DNA of 64,000 nt from an uncultured Lachnospiraceae bacterium (GTDB lineage Bacteria; Bacillota; Clostridia; Lachnospirales; Lachnospiraceae): assembly GCA_947382625.1 (NCBI GenBank), contig CANDAG010000006.1:1-64000 (forward strand). The letters run 5' to 3'. A model generated the notes under the pieces. The model worked only from the letters and a program-made list of their open reading frames with translations, was not told the DNA's origin and made no database searches. Shown in pieces: positions 24,700 to 33,567 of the stretch; within the stretch, counting starts at the first letter, position 1, and each line of letters begins with the position of its first letter. The translations under genes and the position numbers were made by a program.

Positions 24700-25368
24700 T
24701 GAGCTCCCGCAGCAGACATTTTTTGCGTAAGCAGTCATAGGGAGCGAAGCGGATATTTTTGTTATTGTGGCAAAGCCGCAATGTCAAGGCGCTGGCGCCG
24801 TGCAAGAGCACCCGGAGAAAGGTATAGTATACCTTTCGCAGGGCAAGCCGTAAGGCGCAGTAAGCACCCCGACTGAACGGAGTAAAGGAGCGGGCGAGGA
24901 ATGAGCCGGAGGCGATGGACGAGTTCTCCCGGCTATGCCGGGCAAGGAGGTGTAAAACACCGACGCAGTCAGAATGCTTATGCTCTTATTGCTGTTTTTA
25001 TTGATTTTGCGTAAGCGGAATCAATAAAGCCCGAAAACCCTCATAAATGAGAGGAAATGATTTTTCCAAAAGAGGATTTTTTGGCTGTTTTTATTTTTCC
25101 AATTTGGAAAAAATGGAAAAGAAAATTAAAATCTGCCCATTTATGAGGATTTATTTTTAATTATTTTTCCAAGGAAATTCAGGGATTTGCTGCGCATGGA
25201 AAAATAAATTAGTATGTATTAATAGACTATTTTGCGTTAAATAAATAGCGTTCACAGGTATGTAGCTGCATGGCTGTCTGCATGCGATATATGTTAAAAT
25301 GGCAATATATAATTATTATTGCAAACACAAGAATGAAGTGATTCTCCCCCGCAGAGAAAGATATAAAA
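24700..25368. other. Non-coding region with palindromes and iteron-like motifs (candidate oriT/ori)
   Basis: No gene in about 670 bp. It holds a GC-rich block (24700-24960) with the perfect palindrome GAAAGGTATA-G-TATACCTTTC (24817-24837), then an AT-rich block bounded by CCTCATAAATG (25039-25049) and its inverse CATTTATGAGG (25138-25148). ATTTTTCCA or its complement recurs at 25060, 25093, 25105, 25114, 25163 and 25197. The mix of palindrome, AT-rich tract and repeats is typical of transfer or replication origins, but no function is proven. A 32-codon ORF at 25369-25467 has a weak ribosome site and is probably chance. Confidence 0.45.
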
Positions 25369-25446
25369 ATGATTCAGATAGAGGACTGTGAACACTTTTT
25401 AGATGGAAAAAAGGGAAGCCTTTGCTCCCCCCTGGATTTCTTTACT

Positions 25447-25800
25447 GGACTTTTTACGGTCGCATAATGGTCTCTGAAAAGTCCACTTATTCAATGTTTG
25501 CGTAAATTGAACTTTTTATGGTCATATAATGGTCTCTGAAAAGCCCACTTATTCAATATTTGCGTTAATTGGACTTTTTATGGTCACATAATGGTCTCTG
25601 AGAAGTCCACTTATTCAATATTTTCGTAGACTGGACTTTTTAAGGTCATATAATGGTCTCTGAGAAGACCACTTATTCAATATTTCTGTAAATTGGACTT
25701 TTTGTGGTCACATAATGGTCTCTGAAAAGTCCACTTATCTAATATTTCTGTAAATTGGACTTTTTATGGTCACATTAAGGTCCATAAAAAGACCACCTCA
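25447..25800. repeat. Six tandem 62-bp hairpin repeats
   Basis: Units start at 25447, 25509, 25571, 25633, 25695 and 25757 with an exact 62-bp period. Each has GGACTTTTT...GAAAAGTCC inverted arms around ATGGTCACATAATGGTCTCT, and ends ACTTATTCAATATTT. The last unit has diverged into a long hairpin (GGACTTTTTATGGTC with GGTCCATAAAAAGACC). Unlike CRISPR there are no unique spacers. It precedes radC and may be an iteron/partition site or a structured RNA. Confidence 0.9.
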
Positions 25801-25879
25801 AAAAAAATAAGCTGCCGCTACGGTTCTTTAATCCGCAAGCAACAGCTCAATGTTTCATTATTCAGTTGGGATTGATTTG

Positions 25880-26344
25880 TTAGAGAAGTTCTGCTTCCTT
25901 AAAGCTAAAATAGGTATTATCTCCAATGATGATATGGTCAAGAAGGGGAATATCAACCAGTTTGCCAGCATCTTTGACTTTCTCCGTTGTTTCCATATCA
26001 ATCTTGCTTGGCTCCGGGAAGCCTGATGGATGATTATGGATTAGCACGATTGAGGTTGCTCCCGAAAGCAGAGCCCGTATATAGATTTCTCTTGGAGATA
26101 GTAAAGAAGTATTGACTGTGCCTTTTGAAATTAAAAATAAGCCGATAACCTTCTCCTTTGTTGCCATTGCAATCATATAAACATATTCTTCAGCCATATC
26201 GCCAAGGCTGAGAAACCTATAAGCCATTAATGCGATTGCTTCAGGCGAGTTTAACCTGTCGCCAATATAATTCATTCCTTTTTCTTTCACAAGAGAAACT
26301 CTTCCTCCATCTGTAAGTCTCGTATCATAAAAATTCATCCTCAT
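25880..26344 (-). CDS. radC: RadC-like JAB (MPN+) domain protein
   Basis: 154 residues, the JAB domain only. JAMM-type metal ligands are visible: HNHPSGFPEPSKID gives His103, His105 and Asp116, with an upstream Glu in the N-terminal region. RadC-family proteins are frequent on integrative elements and prophages; despite the name a repair function is not established. The ATG at 26344 follows AAGGGGGG. It lacks the helix-hairpin-helix part of chromosomal RadC, as is usual for element versions. Confidence 0.88.
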   Translation of the reverse strand: MRMNFYDTRLTDGGRVSLVKEKGMNYIGDRLNSPEAIALMAYRFLSLGDMAEEYVYMIAMATKEKVIGLFLISKGTVNTSLLSPREIYIRALLSGATSIVLIHNHPSGFPEPSKIDMETTEKVKDAGKLVDIPLLDHIIIGDNTYFSFKEAELL

Positions 26345-26693
26345 ATATAGATACCCCCCTTTAGATTCATATGAATGTTTTTAGGGCCAGGAGACTTTTA
26401 TTATCTCCCGGCTTGCATCCTGCAGTAAAGCATTCTGCGATACCATTTTGGCATCCGGCTTTCAAGATAATATCCGGCACCGTACAGGTGCCAGACTGAT
26501 ACAAGGCAGCTCTATAGAAATTTTACATCATGGTTTTTTGCTCCTTTTGTTTGTGTCTCTCCATATGATTTTGCTCCTTTCAAATCAATGACTGCAAATA
26601 TATATGCTACGATCATGCTGCGATCTTACTTCTAGCTATCTTTCTAACCTGCTATCAGAAAGGGCATAGCATTCCTGTTGATATGGTCAAAAA

Positions 26694-26720
26694 AAGAGCC
26701 GCCAGATACTGGCAGCTCTT
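26694..26720 (-). terminator. Terminator of the secreted-protein gene
   Basis: AAGAGCTGCCAG / CTGGCGGCTCTT on the minus strand followed by T7. The interval 26345-26693 holds no gene I can support. Confidence 0.8.
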
Positions 26721-26752
26721 CATTGTGTGTGATTTTTCTGTTAATGGATGGC

Positions 26753-27481
26753 TTACTGCGCTGTTACAGTTGCTGCTACAACTGCCGCTGCAGGGTCTAC
26801 TATAACCACATCGTTAAGGGTAACACCTGCAACCCCAAGTTTTGTCAGGTAGCTCTCGCTGCCTTTTGTAGTCTCAACTGTGTAACCTGTTGTATCAACA
26901 CCCGCTGCAGTCACTACGTTAATGTACCACTTCTTGTCAATCTCTTTCAGCTTTGCGGAAGTGTAGGCAACTGCGTTTCCATCAGCATCCTTAAGCTGGA
27001 AAGTATATTGTGCAACTCCGCAGTGCGTTACGGTGTAAGTACCAGCCGTTGCTGTTGCTGTCTGCCTCCAGGTTTCGTATCCGGGTACAGTCGCTTTGGT
27101 TGCACTTCCTGTATACCTTGCAGCAGGAGCTGCAGTAGTTCCACCATTGCTGGCAGATTGGCATACAGAACTGTTACCGGAACCTGCGCTATAGCTGACA
27201 GAACTGCTAGAACCGCTGTCAGTGGACGGAGCCTCATAACTGGGTGCTTCGTAAGAGGGTGCAGGTGCTTCCTCTACGTAGGTATTTTCTCCTGAACCTG
27301 CGTTGATGTCGATAGCTTCTTCATCTCCAAGGCCACCAGATTCCTTGTCGCTGCGGACACAACCATCATCAAACTGCTCCATTTTCCATGCATGTGCTTC
27401 AAGTGCCCCTATAGGACTTCCAGCTACCATTGCTATAGCAAGTGTCGCTGCCATTAGCTTGCCAATTGTTTTGTTCTTCAT
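26753..27481 (-). CDS. Secreted Ser/Thr/Ala-rich protein of the element
   Basis: 242 residues from ATG 27481 (AAGGAGG upstream). A clear signal peptide (MKNKTIGKLMAATLAIAMVA, cleavage near residue 30), then an acidic/Ser-Pro linker with repeated SYEAP, then a beta-rich Thr/Val C-terminal domain (YTVTHCGVAQYTFQLKDADG...). No LPXTG anchor is present. Surface or secreted proteins of this type occur in conjugative elements, perhaps helping cell contact, but no family is recognised here. Confidence 0.65.
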   Translation of the reverse strand: MKNKTIGKLMAATLAIAMVAGSPIGALEAHAWKMEQFDDGCVRSDKESGGLGDEEAIDINAGSGENTYVEEAPAPSYEAPSYEAPSTDSGSSSSVSYSAGSGNSSVCQSASNGGTTAAPAARYTGSATKATVPGYETWRQTATATAGTYTVTHCGVAQYTFQLKDADGNAVAYTSAKLKEIDKKWYINVVTAAGVDTTGYTVETTKGSESYLTKLGVAGVTLNDVVIVDPAAAVVAATVTAQ

Positions 27482-28256
27482 AGTCTTTTTGACCTCCTTC
27501 TGTTGTTTGTACCTTTTGTTTTCTTCACAGCAGCTCCCGGCACGCAGGTAGCGTGCTGAATCCTGCCATGAGATGTATAGCAATGCATCCTGCCTGTCAG
27601 AGATGGGGAATCACCTGCTTTCCGCTTTTTTTGGCCGGACACACTGTTATCTTTTTGTGCACAGCCGTTATACTTCTTGCAAGACAGAAACATCTCATAC
27701 AGAGAAAGTCTCTGGATCTTGAACTGCAGACACGGCTTCGATCTGGCAGTTACATTTTCTGAGTAATCTTTTTTGAGTGGGGATGATACAGACAGACGGA
27801 GAAAGACAGGCAGGGGAAGGATTATCTTCCGCCTTTACCTGCTTGACTATGATTTTAAGCGCTTTCCCTGTTATGCTGTTGTACTTTATATCCTTTATCC
27901 CAACAGTCAGCCCGCAGGGGAGCAGAGATTTCCGCCTCCCCCTCTTTCCGGGTGCTGCCGAAATAAATAAAATAAGCGGCGCAGGATATTTTCCCACACC
28001 GCTATAAAGTACAGCAACACAAGCCTAATTCACTGGATATATATTGCCTTAAAGACAAAAATCTAGTAAAATAGGTATTGGCGCATAGTATTTATGCTGT
28101 GTTAGGAGGTCGCTTCTCCTGCATAGGGGCGTGGGAAATTGGCGTTTCCCACGCTCTGCCTTTTTTATTCATTTCGTGTCTCTCATTATACAGCACCCAT
28201 ATAGATTTTTCAAGGCATTTATGCCCGCCAGCCGCTGCCGTTTCTCCGCGGATAAG
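27482..28256. other. Non-coding interval with plus-strand hairpins
   Basis: Nothing convincing is coded here. On the plus strand AGGAG-GTCGCTT-CTCCT (28104-28120) and GCGTGGGAAA / TTTCCCACGC (28129-28154), followed by a T6 run at 28161, look like the end of a short RNA transcribed against the minus-strand operon. Confidence 0.4.
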
Positions 28257-28682
28257 CTATTCTTCCTGTCCAGGTGAGAGTGGGAAGTTGATTACCTTAG
28301 CCGGATTATTCCATGGAGTACTGCTGTTGCTGTAAATCTGCTGTTCCTTATGCTGGGTTCCCTTTGCCTTGATGGTCACAGCAGCTATGTTTTCAAACTC
28401 TTCAAGGAACGCATATTTCTTTTGGAGCATCCAATATCCCCTCCTGATGGCAGAAGAGGTATACCTTTGATACTTGGTGCTGATGATAAAGACAAAGCTC
28501 TCACCTGTACCAGGGTCGGTTGCCTCTATCTCCACAGACGGATTTGCTGCATTCCTAAAAATATAGCAGAAAACTTCTTTAAAGAAAATGACAGTCTCAA
28601 GAAGCTCCCGGTGTGAGCCTATATCCTCCCGGTTTCGGAAAACTCCCGGCCTCCTTTCCCTCTCTAAAATCATCCTTGGCAT
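28257..28682 (-). CDS. 141-residue element protein, function unknown
   Basis: Begins MPRMILERERRPGVFRNRED after AAAGGAGGAAC. It has an alpha/beta pattern (VEIEATDPGTGESFVFIIS, FENIAAVTIKAKG) and a polar tail. It lies 117 bp downstream of the long Glu/Pro-rich gene and probably shares its transcript. No family recognised. Confidence 0.6.
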   Translation of the reverse strand: MPRMILERERRPGVFRNREDIGSHRELLETVIFFKEVFCYIFRNAANPSVEIEATDPGTGESFVFIISTKYQRYTSSAIRRGYWMLQKKYAFLEEFENIAAVTIKAKGTQHKEQQIYSNSSTPWNNPAKVINFPLSPGQEE

Positions 28683-28799
28683 ATGTTCCTCCTTTCCTTC
28701 ATGATAGAAGTCCGTAGGCAGAAAGACAGGTGGATGGGGAAGGGCGGGGCCCTCCCCATCCACATTTTTCCGTTATGCACATCCCACATACAGCCCTGC

Positions 28800-30101
28800 C
28801 TATTCATAGACGATTCTCACCTTTGCGGCTCCTGCTTTGGTGAAAGCGCCTTGAATCAGTGCATCAATCTTTGCAGCCATTCCTTTGTAGACACTGTAGC
28901 TGCTAATCTCAACAAGGGTTCTGGGGGAATGATCAGAAACTTTCTCAGGCGCTTGTGGCTCAGAGGGCTTCTGGATGGATGCCAGGGGAATCTTTTGCTG
29001 TGCTGCGGTCTGGACAGCGGGTTTCTGGATATGGGATGGCATTACAGGCTTTTGGATGACCATCGCCATCGCGGGCTTTTCAGGAGCAGGGGCTTTGGTT
29101 ATAACGGTCTCTGTTGCCTTTACATCAGCCACAGGCGGCTTTTCTGGTTCTCCTTTCCGCAGTCTGTTAATAGAACGGACAGACATATCCGGGGTAACTT
29201 TCTGCTGCATTTCCTCCGGCATGCCGAGCATAGCTACAAGCTGGGAAGATGAGAAGTTGCGGAAGCAGTCTGCAATGCTTTCTATCACTTTTCCGTCAGC
29301 ATTTCTTTCAGCGAAATTTTCTATGATGTTAATGAAGTTGCCGCAGGTGCTCTTTTTGATGCCGTATTCCTTTTCCGCGTAATCATAGATATTTTTGTAA
29401 TCAAGGATTCGGTACATGTTGTTGGTTTTAATCCAGTGGAGTTGGAAGCCAATCACAAGAAAACTGTTCTGGATGTTACGCATTTCCTGTTTGATTACGT
29501 TTGCTCTTTCCGCGAACTCCTGTCTCATGTGTTTTAGGTCAGGAATTATGGCAGGGACAGCGGGAGCGGGTTTCGTTTCAGAGGGTGAAGCCGCGATTGC
29601 CAGAGCTTCCTCCCCTGAATCTTGAACGGATTGCTGATCCACTTCCTCTGCAGGCAGATGTTCAATGATCTGGGGCGGTTCTGGCTTTGCTTCTGGTTCC
29701 GGCACAGAGGAAGATTCCTCTTTCTCCTTTGGTTTAGATACCGGTTTGGGGGATTTCAAAGCCTTTGTTTTCTCTTTCGGTTCAGGAGCTGGCTCTGTTA
29801 CAGAGGGAACTTCCGATTTTTGTTTTGGTTCAGGAGGTTTCACCGCTTCCGTTTTTTCTTCCAGCTTAAGAACTGGCTCTGCCACAGAGGGAACTTCTGT
29901 TTTTTCCTTAGGTTTCATGTTTGATTCAGGAGCCGGTTCAAGAGCTTCTCCCTTTTTTCTCCCTCTTGCAGAAGTCTTTTTTACTTTTGCTTCTGGTTTT
30001 GAAACTTCCTTGGCAGCTCCGTCCTTTTCCGTTGTTTGCTTTTTAGCCGATTCTTTTTTCGGCACAGCCGCTTCCACTTTCTCTGTTTCTTTTTTTGTCA
30101 T
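28800..30101 (-). CDS. 433-residue Lys/Glu/Pro-rich protein with a central conserved domain
   Basis: Start 30101 with AAAGGAGTA upstream. Residues 1-185 are low-complexity Lys/Glu/Pro/Ser, in repeats of the type EPVLKLEEKTEAVK. Residues about 195-320 form a folded helical domain (MRQEFAERANVIKQEMRNIQ, YKNIYDYAEKEYGIKKST, IADCFRNFSSSQLVAML) reminiscent of DUF3102 or KilA-like DNA-binding proteins of mobile elements. A Pro/Gln linker and a small C-terminal domain (SSYSVYKGMAAKIDALIQGA) follow. A scaffold or partition-like DNA-binding role is a guess. Confidence 0.6.
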   Translation of the reverse strand: MTKKETEKVEAAVPKKESAKKQTTEKDGAAKEVSKPEAKVKKTSARGRKKGEALEPAPESNMKPKEKTEVPSVAEPVLKLEEKTEAVKPPEPKQKSEVPSVTEPAPEPKEKTKALKSPKPVSKPKEKEESSSVPEPEAKPEPPQIIEHLPAEEVDQQSVQDSGEEALAIAASPSETKPAPAVPAIIPDLKHMRQEFAERANVIKQEMRNIQNSFLVIGFQLHWIKTNNMYRILDYKNIYDYAEKEYGIKKSTCGNFINIIENFAERNADGKVIESIADCFRNFSSSQLVAMLGMPEEMQQKVTPDMSVRSINRLRKGEPEKPPVADVKATETVITKAPAPEKPAMAMVIQKPVMPSHIQKPAVQTAAQQKIPLASIQKPSEPQAPEKVSDHSPRTLVEISSYSVYKGMAAKIDALIQGAFTKAGAAKVRIVYE

Positions 30102-30251
30102 GATATGATACTCCTTTCCCCGTCCTTCAAGGCGGAAACAATTGTTTATAAGCCAATGCTTTCCAACTATTTAAATTCTGCTGTTATACCCGGCGCCGGA
30201 AGGCGCAGATAAACCTCCGGCTGCAGCGGACTGCAGGGAGGTCTGGCTTCT

Positions 30252-30334
30252 GTTCCGGATGTAGCGGCTGATTATATTAAGCTCACTTTTAAAATCTCTG
30301 TAGAGGTAATGTTTTTAGCCGCTACAACCGGAAC
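30252..30334. repeat. Inverted repeat flanking DUF5688-type gene A
   Basis: GTTCCGGATGTAGCGGCT (30252-30269) pairs with AGCCGCTACAACCGGAAC (30317-30334), 17 of 18, followed on the plus strand by ATTTTTTC. A near-copy is at 34937-35019, also downstream of a DUF5688-type gene. Confidence 0.8.
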
Positions 30335-30404
30335 ATTTTTTCTTTGTGCATGATTCATTCTGCTTATCCATCTTTCCACGAAAAGCACAGGTGGAAAAAG
30401 CGGT

Positions 30405-31307
30405 TTATTCCAGTATTTCAATCTCGCCAGTATCTGCATGATAGAGATAGGCATTATCAGACAGCACCTCGTCAGATAGTACTTCCTTGGCGTTGATTTC
30501 ACGAACCATGGAAAGCATATCCTCTTTTGGCGCTTTCCCATAGGAAAGCGGACAGAGAATGGTTTCGTACACACTGGACGGCAGGATATAAAAGTCGCCG
30601 AAAATCTCTGCACACCTTTTTAGCTCACTGTCATAGATGATTGCTGCAGCACCCCCACAATCACCATCACAACGGAAAATAGATAAAGGGGTGAATGGAA
30701 TGGGGGATGGAAAGTCCGGGCCGAATCCTTTTATTACATCTTCCATGGACTGCAGCCGCACAGGGAACAGCTTTCGTGTATTAACCAGGGCATGTTGATA
30801 AAGAGTCTCTTCCTCCACATGCCATAATCTAAGGAACTTGTTGGTTATGCCCAGATTTGCATCATATGGTTTTTTGATGGTCACAGGAATATAGTAGGTA
30901 ACTGCCAAATCCAGAAAATTCCTGTATGGCATTTCCCTGAGCCGTTTTTTGTTGCGCCCTTTGTTTATGAGCTTGAAACAGATTTTTTCCTTTACCGCCT
31001 CAAAATTACCCACATCCGGCATCTGGAACCCTGGTATATCCAGGCTCTTTTCATAGAAAGATTCCAGCTCTTCCACGATAGCCTCAAAAGGTTTTCCATC
31101 AAGATAGGAAGAATAGTTCTGCTCCGGGTAAAGGGTGGGACTGAGAGGGGTTCCCTCTTTCAGGATGGTAAGCCCTGTGAGGCACAGGCCGTTATTTTTT
31201 TCCACGGTTCCTGTCTTAATTCTGCATCCCGGATAATCCGCTTTAAACCTTTCCTTTATGGCTTCGGTAAAGTCCTGAAAATTCATTTTTGTCGTGGTTT
31301 CGTTCAT
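30405..31307 (-). CDS. DUF5688-type protein A
   Basis: 300 residues, ATG at 31307 after AAAGGAG. Features: GLTILKEGTPLSPTLYPE..., VKEKICFKLINKGRNKKRL, the strand-rich core YRNFLDLAVTYYIPVTI, and GGAAAIIYDSELKRCAEIFGDFYILPSSVYE near the C-terminus. I recognise this as the family named DUF5688, abundant on Lachnospiraceae elements and of unknown function. It follows the VirD4-like ATPase in the same operon. A shorter paralogue is at 35080. Confidence 0.7.
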   Translation of the reverse strand: MNETTTKMNFQDFTEAIKERFKADYPGCRIKTGTVEKNNGLCLTGLTILKEGTPLSPTLYPEQNYSSYLDGKPFEAIVEELESFYEKSLDIPGFQMPDVGNFEAVKEKICFKLINKGRNKKRLREMPYRNFLDLAVTYYIPVTIKKPYDANLGITNKFLRLWHVEEETLYQHALVNTRKLFPVRLQSMEDVIKGFGPDFPSPIPFTPLSIFRCDGDCGGAAAIIYDSELKRCAEIFGDFYILPSSVYETILCPLSYGKAPKEDMLSMVREINAKEVLSDEVLSDNAYLYHADTGEIEILE

Positions 31308-31364
31308 GTGTTTTTTCTCCTTTCTTTTGCGAAAAGCCCCGGCTTTTTCTACCGGGGCCTTACT

Positions 31365-32657
31365 TTACATGATGCTTTCTGTCTGTTTCTCTGTGTCTGC
31401 TTTACTTCCTTGTGCTTCCGGGAGACGTTCGTAAGACTGGTGACTGGTTATGTCAAATCGTCTTACCTGTTCTGCTTCCTGTCCTCTGGTAAAGAGCCAT
31501 GCTTCCTGTAACGGCATTTTCAGCACAGCATTCACAGGCTTGTTGGCCTTGATACTGAAATATTTTGCCGTTTCCACGTCCTGGCCTCCAAGATATAAGC
31601 AGTTGTCACAGTTATTGATGATAGTCATTGACTTGGAGTGGTCATAGATAGATTCGAGCTGTGACAAGGACTGCAGAATGACACTGACTGAGATTTCGCG
31701 GGAGCGTATTACGGAGATTACTTTGTCAAAATCCGGTATCACTACATTGGAAGCAAAGTCATCAAGGTAAAACCGTACAGGCATTTTCAACTTATGATCC
31801 GCATTTTTATCCGCCAGATCGCAGAGGGTATGAAGAGCCTGTGTATAAAATACGCTGGCAAGCCTGTAGAGGGAATTATCCGTATCAGAGATGGTCAGGA
31901 ACACAGCTACCTTTTTTCGTCCCAGCTCCTTTAAGTTGATTTTTCGTGGATTGGTAAAGAGCTTTTTGGTGCCTCCGAAAGATAAGGGGGCAAGTTTGGA
32001 GGCAAGAAAGCTGTGAATGCAGGAGCTTGTGGTGGAAGCATTATCGGCAACGGGCTTGTACATCCCAAAACGTGAGACTGCAAAACTCTCCGGGTCTATC
32101 ACGGCAAGTTCCTCTATCAGCTTCTTATAACACCCATTCGGTCCCATCTCTGCAGCCAGTCTTACCACGCTGGTAAAATTATGCTCTTTCTGTGGCAGGC
32201 ATTCTAAAACATAGCTGATGACAGACTCCAGGCAGACACGGGCCATTATCTCCCAATAAGGCTCACGCAGGTTTTCCATGGGCACAAGACAGGCGGCAAG
32301 GGTTAAAATATCTTGCTCTGAGTAATGGCCGTTTTTACCACGCCTGATATAGGCAAGAGGGTTATAGCCATAAGGGGATTTTTCACAGTCTGCAAGATTG
32401 AGCTCTATCACCTTATAACCCTCCTGTTCCAGTACACAGCCGATTTCGGAGCACAGTGCCCCTTTGGTGTCTGTTACGATTATGCTTTCGCTGCACTGCA
32501 GGATGTTTGGCTTGACATAGCCTCTTGTCTTTCCTGCGCCGCTTGGGCCTATGATTAAATCATTGTTGTTGAGACCGGTTCTCCAAGTGTCATTACTCAT
32601 GGTCCGGCTCTCCGCAAGGATGCGGTATGTTTCATCCACTTTCTTTTCCTCCTTCAT
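31365..32657 (-). CDS. VirD4/TraG-like coupling ATPase, soluble form
   Basis: 430 residues from the ATG at 32657, which overlaps the clpP-like stop as ATGA. Walker A is IIGPSGAGKTR (residues 35-45), Walker B FYLDDFAS, and the arginine/glutamine-finger region SVILQSLSQLESIY is typical of TraG/VirD4 couplers. Ordinary VirD4 proteins have one or more N-terminal membrane helices; none precedes Walker A here. It would recruit a relaxase-DNA complex to a type IV channel, yet no relaxase or channel gene is visible nearby, so it may use another element's machinery or do something else. Confidence 0.85.
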   Translation of the reverse strand: MKEEKKVDETYRILAESRTMSNDTWRTGLNNNDLIIGPSGAGKTRGYVKPNILQCSESIIVTDTKGALCSEIGCVLEQEGYKVIELNLADCEKSPYGYNPLAYIRRGKNGHYSEQDILTLAACLVPMENLREPYWEIMARVCLESVISYVLECLPQKEHNFTSVVRLAAEMGPNGCYKKLIEELAVIDPESFAVSRFGMYKPVADNASTTSSCIHSFLASKLAPLSFGGTKKLFTNPRKINLKELGRKKVAVFLTISDTDNSLYRLASVFYTQALHTLCDLADKNADHKLKMPVRFYLDDFASNVVIPDFDKVISVIRSREISVSVILQSLSQLESIYDHSKSMTIINNCDNCLYLGGQDVETAKYFSIKANKPVNAVLKMPLQEAWLFTRGQEAEQVRRFDITSHQSYERLPEAQGSKADTEKQTESIM

Positions 32658-33244
32658 AAATGTTCTATAATGCTGTCCGCAAGATGCCATTCCACAGCCT
32701 GTTCCGCATTAAAAAAGCTGTCGGTCTTTGTTTTTTCTAAAACTTCTTCTATCGGGTGCCCGGTATGCTTTGAGAGAATCTCAGCAATGGTCCTTCTTGT
32801 CTCCATAAGACGCCTGCTGGCATCCTCCACACTTAAAGCGCTGCCGCTGATTCCGGAAGTCAGCGGGTCGTGTATCATGACCTGGGCATGGGGCAGCATT
32901 TCACGCTGATAACCGGCTGCAAACAGCAGCGCTCCCATGGATGCAGCCATTCCCATGCACACTGTGCGGATGGGACAGGAGATTCCCGTCATCACATCAT
33001 AGAGGGCAAGTCCATCCGATACGGAACCTCCGGGACTGTTGATATACATGGTGATTTCTTTCTCTGGGTCTATGGCATGTAAATATCGGAGCTGGAGAAT
33101 CAGGGAATACACAGATTCCCTTGTAATCTCCCCTGTCACCTCCACAGAGCGGTATTTGTTAAAGAGTTCATCCTGTATCGGGCAGTAGGTCGTCCCCTCG
33201 GATGTTTCTTTTATGATGCTTGGTGTCATCAGATAGGGAATCAT
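32654..33244 (-). CDS. ClpP-family serine protease on a mobile element
   Basis: 196 residues with the intact Ser-His-Asp triad: Ser102 in GMAASMGALL, His125 in VMIHDP and Asp175 in KTKTDSFF; ITMYINSPGGSV is the oxyanion-hole motif. Length equals housekeeping ClpP, but the N-terminus and the gene order differ. It overlaps both neighbours by ATGA, so it is tightly coupled to the VirD4-like ATPase. It could mix with host ClpP or act with an AAA partner on element proteins; this is inference. Confidence 0.9.
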   Translation of the reverse strand: MIPYLMTPSIIKETSEGTTYCPIQDELFNKYRSVEVTGEITRESVYSLILQLRYLHAIDPEKEITMYINSPGGSVSDGLALYDVMTGISCPIRTVCMGMAASMGALLFAAGYQREMLPHAQVMIHDPLTSGISGSALSVEDASRRLMETRRTIAEILSKHTGHPIEEVLEKTKTDSFFNAEQAVEWHLADSIIEHL

Positions 33245-33567
33245 TTCTTCTTTCCTCCTTTTGGTTTGAAAATTCTTTTGTCACAGAACGGCTCTGCCAG
33301 CATCCGGTAAAGAAGCCTGGTTCCAGCCTTTTCCGGTATCTCACCGGATAAAACTAGATAGGCAAGCTCAAAAAGGGTGCTGTTATTTACCTGCTCACAG
33401 TCCGGGCTTACCGCCATATGGTTATAGACGGTATTGTAATAGTTTGTGCCGCTCATTTGTGACAGAGCTGAAAAGTACATATCTGCATAGAGAAGACATG
33501 CAGCCGGACAGTGGCATTTTGACTGTTTTGCTCTTCGGAGCCTTTCTTCAAGTTTTATTTTTTGCAT
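33241..33567 (-). CDS. 108-residue element protein, function unknown
   Basis: Start MQKIKLEERLRR at 33567, chosen for AGGAGG seven bases upstream. Helical, with a CHCPAACLLYAD stretch whose three Cys/His could bind metal, and a basic KPKGGKKK tail. Overlaps the ClpP start by ATGA and the preceding gene by 20 bp. No family recognised. Confidence 0.6.
   Translation of the reverse strand: MQKIKLEERLRRAKQSKCHCPAACLLYADMYFSALSQMSGTNYYNTVYNHMAVSPDCEQVNNSTLFELAYLVLSGEIPEKAGTRLLYRMLAEPFCDKRIFKPKGGKKK

Noticed and set aside
25447..25800. CRISPR array
   Set aside because: Units are contiguous 62-bp tandem repeats with conserved sequence throughout, without unique spacers, and no cas genes are present.
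27695..27997. Open frames on both strands between the secreted-protein gene and 28257
   Set aside because: No ribosome sites, low-complexity composition and frames on both strands of similar length indicate chance.
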